Both the position numbers and the translations under genes were made by a program. A DNA stretch of 5,060 nt from an uncultured Cocleimonas sp. (GTDB lineage Bacteria; Pseudomonadota; Gammaproteobacteria; Thiotrichales; Thiotrichaceae), in NCBI GenBank assembly GCA_937974135.1, contig CALJIH010000138.1, forward strand, positions 1-5,060, in the 5' to 3' direction. How positions within the stretch are numbered: the stretch's first letter is position 1; each line of letters begins with the position of its first letter. Under the pieces are notes generated by a model. The model saw only the letters and a list, made by a program, of their open reading frames with translations, ran no database searches and was not told the DNA's origin. Below, one piece after another: positions 1 through 3,455 of the stretch.

Positions 1-13
1 TCTGATTTGACAT
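1..13 (-). CDS. Start of a divergent leftward gene (partial, first 4 codons)
   Basis: Only the beginning is in the window: on the minus strand ATG TCA AAT CAG reads Met-Ser-Asn-Gln, then the sequence runs off the left edge. The call rests on a consensus Shine-Dalgarno (AGGAGG, minus strand of 21-26) placed 7 bases before the ATG, and on the divergent arrangement with the MarR gene at 111. Genes divergent from MarR regulators are often their targets, so this is the best candidate target, but its product cannot be told from four codons. The first 12 coding bases are identical to the first 12 of the MarR gene. Confidence 0.6.
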
Positions 14-20
14 AGTACGT

Positions 21-26
21 CCTCCT
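21..26 (-). promoter_or_regulatory. Shine-Dalgarno of the divergent leftward gene
   Basis: CCTCCT on the plus strand reads AGGAGG on the minus strand, a full consensus ribosome binding site with a 7-base spacer to the ATG at 13-11. It is the main evidence that a real gene starts at the left edge, and it contrasts with the MarR gene, which has no recognisable Shine-Dalgarno. Confidence 0.7.
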
Positions 27-48
27 AATAATGGTACTAGTAACGCTA

Positions 49-75
49 TTGTTAACTGGCTTTAAAAGGTATAAT
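49..75 (+). promoter_or_regulatory. Candidate sigma-70 promoter of the MarR gene
   Basis: A perfect -10 hexamer TATAAT lies at 70-75. The best upstream partner is TTGTTA at 49-54 (4 of 6 to TTGACA) with a spacer of only 15 bases, shorter than the preferred 17, so the -35 box is weak. A start about 7 bases after the -10 box would fall near 82, giving a leader of about 29 bases that begins where the 82-104 palindrome begins. This is inferred from consensus matching only. Confidence 0.45.
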
Positions 76-81
76 TAAGGC

Positions 82-104
82 GTTTAAACAACAGTTGTTA
101 TAAC
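82..104. promoter_or_regulatory. Imperfect 23-bp palindrome, candidate MarR operator
   Basis: Centred on A93, the arms AACAAC (87-92) and GTTGTT (94-99) are perfect inverted repeats. After two mismatched pairs, GTT (82-84) pairs with AAC (102-104), so 9 of 11 pairs match. It lies just downstream of the TATAAT box and ends 6 bases before the MarR start codon. MarR dimers usually bind palindromes of about this size and repress their own gene, so autoregulation is a reasonable inference. A bound protein here would block transcription start or early elongation. Confidence 0.5.
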
Positions 105-110
105 AAGTAT

Positions 111-584
111 ATGTCAAATCAGCGAAAACGTAAAGCGAAAATAGGTACAAGCAGTATTGAGTCTGAAATTTTCAAATCTGCCACTAGCTTCAGTGATCAG
201 ACTTTGGCCCAAGTCAACGAGCTGTTAAGTATCTGGGGTATGACGCCACTTCAATACAATGCCTTGCGCGTAATTTATGTCGAAGACAAACAAGACACTG
301 GAATCCCAAGTAAAGAAATTGGCTCACGACTCTATACCCGAGTCCCTGATGTAACACGACTACTCGACCGTATGGTTGATAAAGGTTGGATCACACGCGA
401 ACGTGATAAAATTAATAAACGCGTAGTGCGCTCCCGCTTAACAGATATTGGAATGGAACTTGTGGAATCTGCGCATGCGCCTTTGGCAGAATTAGAAACT
501 AAACAACTAGATCATTTAAGTGATGATGAAAAAAATGCATTATCGACATTACTTAATAAAGCATTGAATAAAGCGCTCGATTAA
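111..584 (+). CDS. MarR-family transcriptional regulator
   Basis: A 157-residue cytoplasmic winged-helix regulator, the usual MarR length. The DNA-binding domain spans about residues 44-115: a helix at MTPLQYNALRVI (44-55), the helix-turn-helix with recognition helix around IPSKEIGSRLYTRVPDVTRL (65-84), and the wing RERDKINKRVVRSRLT (96-111), which matches the family pattern of a basic wing ending in LT. Flanking helices (about 15-42 and 118-155) would form the dimer interface and ligand pocket. The basic N-terminus (RKRKAK) may add DNA contacts. ATG at 111 is the only plausible start: an in-frame stop lies at 72-74 with no other start codon between. No Shine-Dalgarno is visible, so translation may be weak or rely on the AU-rich leader. 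MarR proteins commonly answer to phenolic or oxidative signals, but the ligand here is unknown. Its likely targets are itself and the divergent gene at the left edge. Confidence 0.93.
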   Translation: MSNQRKRKAKIGTSSIESEIFKSATSFSDQTLAQVNELLSIWGMTPLQYNALRVIYVEDKQDTGIPSKEIGSRLYTRVPDVTRLLDRMVDKGWITRERDKINKRVVRSRLTDIGMELVESAHAPLAELETKQLDHLSDDEKNALSTLLNKALNKALD

Positions 585-610
585 ACATAGATAAAACAAT
601 AAAAGGAAAA

Positions 611-703
611 CCACTAAAAAGTGGGGGGGTGTACTTCGACAAGCTCAGCATAAATATTTAGACATACTTCGACTATGCTTAGTACAGGTGCTCAACAGTA
701 CGG
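611..703. repeat. Gene-free repeat cluster between the MarR and GST genes
   Basis: The 176 bases between the MarR and GST genes hold no credible ORF and no confident promoter. They contain a small hairpin (CCACT 611-615, AGTGG 620-624), a G-rich motif (616-632), two copies of TACTTCGAC (632-640 and 665-673), a perfect 10-base palindrome TAAATATTTA (651-660), and AGTAC twice (681-685, 697-701). AGCATA (647-652) and TATGCT (674-679) are inverted repeats that could form a stem around the palindrome. The string CTTCGACAAGCTCAG looks like a dispersed intergenic repeat seen in many proteobacterial genomes; that is from memory and unverified here. Confidence 0.55.
616..632 (+). repeat. G-rich 17-mer motif, copy 1 (one-base variant)
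   Basis: AAAAAGTGGGGGGGTGT differs at one base (G for A at the eighth position) from two identical copies at 2961-2977 and 3426-3442. It begins 31 bases after the MarR stop codon and in the same orientation. Its left part overlaps a 5-bp hairpin (611-624) that is not followed by a T run, so it is not a classical terminator. Confidence 0.7.
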
Positions 704-748
704 TTTTTAGGTGTATTCTTGTGAAATCAATATTCATATCGTTATTTT

Positions 749-753
749 GAAGG
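749..753 (+). promoter_or_regulatory. Shine-Dalgarno of the GST gene
   Basis: GAAGG lies 7 bases before ATG 761, good spacing that supports this start. No convincing -10/-35 pair is visible upstream. TTGTGA at 719-724 could be a -35 box but lacks a good partner. Confidence 0.6.
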
Positions 754-760
754 CGTAATC

Positions 761-1381
761 ATGTCAAAACTTAAACTAACTTATTTCGACTTTCACGGTG
801 GTCGTGGAGAGCCCGCAAGACTTATTATGGCATTGGGAGATATCCCTTTTGAAGACGAGCGAATTTCCTTTGAAGAACACTTCGATACCTTAAAAAACCG
901 ACCATTTGAAGCTGTTCCTGTTTTAGAAGTAGATGGGCGTGTGATATCTCAGTCAAATACCATCAACCGTTATTTAGGTAAAATGGCCGGCTTATATCCG
1001 CAAGATGCCTTACAGGCTGCGCTTTGCGACGAAGTGATGGCGGCAGTGGAAGATGCAACGCATATGGTTGTAGCGACATTTCAGATGGAAGATGAAGAAA
1101 AAAAAGCTACCCGAGAATCGTTAGTGGCAGGCCCAATTACTGTCTATCTAAAACGCTTTGAGCAATATTTAAAAGATCGTGGTGGAGAGTATTTTGCGGA
1201 TAATCGTTTAACCATTGCTGATTTAAAAATCTACTCTTGGGTGGGAAGTTTCACATCTGGTATGTTGGATTATGTACCCGCCGATATCGTCAATAAAACA
1301 GCGCCACTGCTCATTGAGCATTATGATCGGATCCATCAACATCCAAAAGTAGTAGCGTATTATTCTCAGTTTAATGCCTAA
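761..1381 (+). CDS. Glutathione S-transferase, sigma-like class
   Basis: A 206-residue cytosolic GST of normal length. The N-terminal thioredoxin-fold domain (about 1-75) begins LTYFDFHGGRGEPARL. Tyr8 is in the place of the catalytic tyrosine that activates glutathione in sigma, mu, pi and alpha classes, and the GRGE..R motif is typical of sigma-like enzymes. AVPVLEVDG carries the invariant cis-proline (Pro53). Gln64-Ser65 in QSNTINRYL is the pair that holds the gamma-glutamyl part of glutathione. The all-helical C-terminal domain (about 83-203) holds the N-capping box in LTIADLKIY (Thr151, Asp154), needed for folding in this family. The expected role is conjugating glutathione to electrophiles or reducing peroxides; the substrate cannot be told from sequence. 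The gene stands alone between a repeat cluster and a strong terminator. Direct control by the upstream MarR is possible but not shown, since no copy of the 82-104 palindrome precedes it. Confidence 0.95.
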   Translation: MSKLKLTYFDFHGGRGEPARLIMALGDIPFEDERISFEEHFDTLKNRPFEAVPVLEVDGRVISQSNTINRYLGKMAGLYPQDALQAALCDEVMAAVEDATHMVVATFQMEDEEKKATRESLVAGPITVYLKRFEQYLKDRGGEYFADNRLTIADLKIYSWVGSFTSGMLDYVPADIVNKTAPLLIEHYDRIHQHPKVVAYYSQFNA

Positions 1382-1400
1382 GGGTATCTGAAAAATCTAT

Positions 1401-1430
1401 AAGCAAAACCAGTGCGTTTTGCTTTTTTTT
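1401..1430 (+). terminator. Intrinsic terminator of the GST gene
   Basis: A perfect 9-bp stem, AAGCAAAAC (1401-1409) and GTTTTGCTT (1416-1424), closes a 6-base loop and runs straight into eight T residues (1423-1430). It begins 19 bases after the GST stop codon. The T run overlaps the stop codon of the convergent reductase gene (1429-1431). On the minus strand the same stem is followed by a broken T tract, so termination in that direction would be weaker. Confidence 0.88.
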
Positions 1431-2226
1431 ATTTCTCGTGCGCTTCTTTATCCTTCATTCTAAACGCTTTATGTTCTTCTTCCGTATTACCTTTCTTCCA
1501 GTAGCTGGAAATATAGTAATGTGATCTATCGACTTCACGTTCGACTTTTACATACTGTCTGATCTTTTTCATGGTTTTGAATTCACAGGCGGACCAAACA
1601 GCAACTTGTCCGTGTTGCCATTCAGAGTTTTTGATCGCATCAAACAAAGGTGAGTCATCCGAGCCAGGAATATCATTGATCACCCATACAATCTCGACGT
1701 TTTCAGGTTTGACTAAATCTTGCTTATCGTCTTCACTCAAAATCTCAATAAAGGCTTTTCCCGTCGCATTTTCTGGGAGTAATTTAAGATTGGCTGATAA
1801 TGCGGGTAAGGCCGTCATATCTGCGGCTAGTAAAAAACAATCCGCATCGATATTAATAAATTTGGCAGGTCCGGGGCCAAACAAAGAGATACGATCACCA
1901 GCTTGAGCGTTTAATGACCAAGGGGCGGCGATACCATGAGTTACGCCTTGGCTATCTGAATGAAGCATAAAGTCGATATCGACCTCATTTAATTGTGAGC
2001 GTTGTTGCGACAAGGTATAGGTTCTCATTATAGGTTTAGGCTTGTCATCTTGCTCGAATAGCATTTTCATAAATGCACCCTCCGCGTTTGGAGGGAAGAT
2101 ATCCACAGAATCTATCTTCAGAGTTACACGACGCATATTAGGCGTTATGTTTGTCACTGATTTAACCGTTAATGATCTAGGAATTCCACGATCTCTGGGC
2201 TTTTTTGTATTATCGCTAGTGCTCAT
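1429..2226 (-). CDS. Siderophore-interacting protein, FAD-dependent ferric-chelate reductase
   Basis: A 265-residue protein of the ViuB/YqjH-type siderophore-interacting family, cytoplasmic, which uses FAD and a nicotinamide cofactor to reduce ferric siderophores and release iron. The FAD-binding barrel covers about residues 16-125: RTYT (68-71) is the flavin-binding motif, HGIAAPWSLNAQAGD (97-111) is the family's phosphate-binding loop region, and LFGPGPAKF (115-123) follows. The nicotinamide domain begins at FLLAADMTALPAL (131-143), close to the family's AGDETALPA signature but with Met in place of Glu. The C-terminal signature is WSACEFKTMKKIRQ (211-224) and SSYWKKGNTEEEH (240-252), matching the usual YWR.G element. 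AAGGA four bases before the ATG is an acceptable ribosome binding site. The gene starts 59 bp after the dioxygenase gene on the same strand, probably in one transcript. I see no Fur-box-like sequence upstream, which is unusual for this family. Confidence 0.92.
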   Translation of the reverse strand: MSTSDNTKKPRDRGIPRSLTVKSVTNITPNMRRVTLKIDSVDIFPPNAEGAFMKMLFEQDDKPKPIMRTYTLSQQRSQLNEVDIDFMLHSDSQGVTHGIAAPWSLNAQAGDRISLFGPGPAKFINIDADCFLLAADMTALPALSANLKLLPENATGKAFIEILSEDDKQDLVKPENVEIVWVINDIPGSDDSPLFDAIKNSEWQHGQVAVWSACEFKTMKKIRQYVKVEREVDRSHYYISSYWKKGNTEEEHKAFRMKDKEAHEK

Positions 2227-2285
2227 TCATTCCTTGTTATTATTTAAGCTAGTCTTAAGCCAACTTTTATATCTAACGATGACGA

Positions 2286-2852
2286 CTAAACCACAAAGGT
2301 ATACCTAACGATCAATTTGCCGTTCGTATCTTTTATAGGATTGATTTGTAATGGTTCCCTACGCGTTCCTAACCAACCGCCGCTTTGTCTACCTTTTAAA
2401 TAAAGCTGAGTCGTTAGTAACTCTTGCTTATCTTTCCAGATTTTTACGTGTATATGTGGCGGACGACCAGTATAGGGGGCTGGGTATAAGGTGGTGAATT
2501 TATAATAACCTTGATTATCCGTTAGTTGCGCACCAAACCCGCTAAAATTAGTATCAAATTGATCCTTATTCTGCTGCCAAGGGTGATCATAAATACCCGC
2601 TTTATCGCATTGCCATATCTCTATTTTAGCACCTGTTAGGGGGTTTCCCTGTTTATCTAAAATTTGTCCATCAAACTCTATAGAATCATTTGCAAGGCTT
2701 GCCCCTTGAATCAAATTTGAACGCAATGGTATTTTTTTAACAGGATAAAAAGGACCTTCTTGGTCAGACGGTGTTGCCCGACGAGTCTTAGCAAAAAGCT
2801 GTAAAGGAAGTGCAAAAATACCAGCTAACGCTAAAAATTGTCTACGTTGCAT
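2286..2852 (-). CDS. Exported intradiol ring-cleavage dioxygenase-like protein
   Basis: A 188-residue protein with the protocatechuate/catechol intradiol dioxygenase fold, in which non-heme Fe(III) opens a catechol ring between its two hydroxyl carbons. The four iron ligands appear present in family order: Tyr88 (AGIYDHP), Tyr127 (PAPYTGR), His133 and His135 (PPHIHVKI); Arg130 sits where the conserved catalytic arginine is expected. TPSDQEGPFYP (27-37) is a family entry motif. The N-terminus MQRRQFLALAG, followed by a hydrophobic stretch to Phe20, looks like a twin-arginine signal, with cleavage perhaps near Ala21. An exported location is therefore likely, unlike classical cytoplasmic pathway enzymes. 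At under 190 residues it is a short, single-domain member; substrate unknown. Start choice is firm: AAAGGAG sits 6 bases upstream of ATG. It is followed by the siderophore-interacting reductase gene in the same direction. No other aromatic-degradation gene is visible. Confidence 0.9.
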   Translation of the reverse strand: MQRRQFLALAGIFALPLQLFAKTRRATPSDQEGPFYPVKKIPLRSNLIQGASLANDSIEFDGQILDKQGNPLTGAKIEIWQCDKAGIYDHPWQQNKDQFDTNFSGFGAQLTDNQGYYKFTTLYPAPYTGRPPHIHVKIWKDKQELLTTQLYLKGRQSGGWLGTRREPLQINPIKDTNGKLIVRYTFVV

Positions 2853-2858
2853 CTTAAT

Positions 2859-2865
2859 CTCCTTT
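2859..2865 (-). promoter_or_regulatory. Shine-Dalgarno of the dioxygenase gene
   Basis: CTCCTTT on the plus strand reads AAAGGAG on the minus strand, 6 bases before the ATG at 2852. This near-consensus site fixes the start and includes the twin-arginine N-terminus in the protein. Confidence 0.7.
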
Positions 2866-2913
2866 AAGTGTGTGTTGGATTAGGATAACTAAAATTAAAA
2901 TTAAGTGCTAAAG

Positions 2914-2934
2914 ATTTACATAAATTGCATAAAT
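2914..2934. repeat. AT-rich palindrome and direct repeat in the divergent control region
   Basis: ATTTA (2914-2918) and TAAAT (2921-2925) form a palindrome around CA. The word CATAAAT occurs at 2919-2925 and 2928-2934, a 9-base period close to one helical turn. This lies about 60-80 bases upstream of the dioxygenase start, where a regulator or promoter would sit. In such AT-rich DNA it may be chance, and no confident -10/-35 pair for the leftward operon could be chosen. Confidence 0.25.
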
Positions 2935-2960
2935 AAAAAAATGAGAAGTTAGAAATCATT

Positions 2961-2977
2961 AAAAAGTAGGGGGGTGT
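2961..2977 (+). repeat. G-rich 17-mer motif, copy 2
   Basis: AAAAAGTAGGGGGGTGT is identical over all 17 bases to the copy at 3426-3442. It lies in the middle of the 183-bp space between the divergent dioxygenase and GFA-like genes. It is followed by GA and a six-base T run (2980-2985), and the 28-bp block 2961-2988 is bracketed by AATCATT at 2954-2960 and 2989-2995. Confidence 0.75.
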
Positions 2978-2992
2978 GATTTTTTATTAATC

Positions 2993-3014
2993 ATTTACTA
3001 TAAGCGTAGTAAAT
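2993..3014. promoter_or_regulatory. Perfect 8-bp inverted repeat upstream of the GFA-like gene, candidate operator
   Basis: ATTTACTA (2993-3000) and TAGTAAAT (3007-3014) are exact inverted repeats separated by six bases (TAAGCG). The right arm ends 21 bases before the ATG. It overlaps TATAAG (2999-3004), a 5-of-6 match to a -10 box, although no good -35 box stands 16-18 bases upstream. A repressor dimer site over the promoter is the natural reading. A short RNA hairpin is also possible. The regulator is unknown, and the site does not match the 82-104 palindrome. Confidence 0.45.
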
Positions 3015-3023
3015 TTAAATTAC

Positions 3024-3027
3024 GGAG
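3024..3027 (+). promoter_or_regulatory. Shine-Dalgarno of the GFA-like gene
   Basis: GGAG with an 8-base spacer to ATG 3036 supports the chosen start. Confidence 0.55.
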
Positions 3028-3035
3028 TATTTAAA

Positions 3036-3434
3036 ATGATTGAAGGCAGCTGTCTATGTGGCAAAGTTAGTTATGAATTTGATGGTGAGATTGAAGAAAT
3101 TGCCATGTGTCATTGCTCATTGTGCCGACAGGCACAAGGCGGAGCCTTCGCGACTAATAGTCCAGTTGATGCGAGAAAATTAAGCTTCACAGGTGAAGAA
3201 TTCATCACTGAATTTTTAGAAACCGAAAAGAATAAATTTCGAGCATTTTGTAAAATTTGTGGTAGTCCCTTGTATAGCCGACAAGCAGAACTCCCTGATG
3301 TCAGAAGACTTCGAGTTGGCACGATAAAAACCCCCATTAAATGCGAGAATAAATATCATATTTTCGCAACCTCAAAAGCATCATGGTATTCAATTAATGA
3401 TGATTATCCTCAGTTTGAAAGAGGCAAAAAGTAG
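3036..3434 (+). CDS. GFA/CENP-V-type zinc-binding protein
   Basis: A 132-residue cytoplasmic protein of the family named for the glutathione-dependent formaldehyde-activating enzyme. Its zinc-binding cysteines are all present: Cys6 and Cys8 (GSCLCGKVSYE), the cluster Cys25, Cys27, Cys30 (CHCSLCRQAQGGAF), and Cys72, Cys75 (FCKICGSPLY). The C-terminal HIFATSKASWYSINDDYPQFE (108-128) is the usual family ending, and the length is typical. The founding member was proposed to speed addition of formaldehyde to glutathione; most homologues, including this one, have no proven reaction, so a formaldehyde role is inference only. The start is backed by GGAG 8 bases upstream. The last two lysine codons and the TAG stop lie inside copy 3 of the G-rich 17-mer. 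The gene converges on the flavoenzyme gene, whose stop is 21 bp away. Confidence 0.92.
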   Translation: MIEGSCLCGKVSYEFDGEIEEIAMCHCSLCRQAQGGAFATNSPVDARKLSFTGEEFITEFLETEKNKFRAFCKICGSPLYSRQAELPDVRRLRVGTIKTPIKCENKYHIFATSKASWYSINDDYPQFERGKK

Positions 3435-3442
3435 GGGGGTGT
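3426..3442 (+). repeat. G-rich 17-mer motif, copy 3, overlapping the GFA-like stop codon
   Basis: The same 17 bases as copy 2. AAA AAG TAG in frame gives Lys131, Lys132 and the stop of the GFA-like protein. AAAAAG (3426-3431) is the inverted repeat of CTTTTT (3443-3448), which would put the G run in an 11-base loop. It fills most of the gap between two convergent genes, where a terminator is expected, but a 6-bp A:T-rich stem is too weak for a standard intrinsic terminator. Confidence 0.75.
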
Positions 3443-3455
3443 CTTTTTATACTAT

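Noticed and set aside
611..624. CCACT-AAAA-AGTGG hairpin as the MarR gene terminator
   Set aside because: It is followed by a G run, not T residues, so it does not fit an intrinsic terminator.
1571..1906. Plus-strand open frame of 111 codons
   Set aside because: It is antisense to the siderophore-interacting protein, whose motifs are clear, and the predicted product has no family features.
2216..2230. Four-codon ORF (ATG AAT GAG CAC stop) overlapping the reductase start on the minus strand
   Set aside because: It is too short to support as a leader peptide. The reductase ATG at 2226 is in another frame and also has an acceptable ribosome binding site.
2244..2258. TTAAG/CTTAA inverted repeat between the dioxygenase and reductase genes
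   Set aside because: A 5-bp A:T-rich stem with no T run is too weak for a terminator and is expected by chance in this composition.
2042..2308. Plus-strand open frame of 88 codons with a hydrophobic stretch
   Set aside because: It is antisense to the start of the reductase gene and the end of the dioxygenase gene and has no ribosome binding site. The hydrophobicity arises from AT-rich reverse coding.
2853..3035. Fur box upstream of the dioxygenase-reductase pair
   Set aside because: I looked for repeated GATAAT-like units and saw none; AATCATT words alone are not enough.
3110..3337. Minus-strand open frame of 75 codons
   Set aside because: It lies wholly within the GFA-like gene on the opposite strand; the sense frame carries all zinc cysteines.
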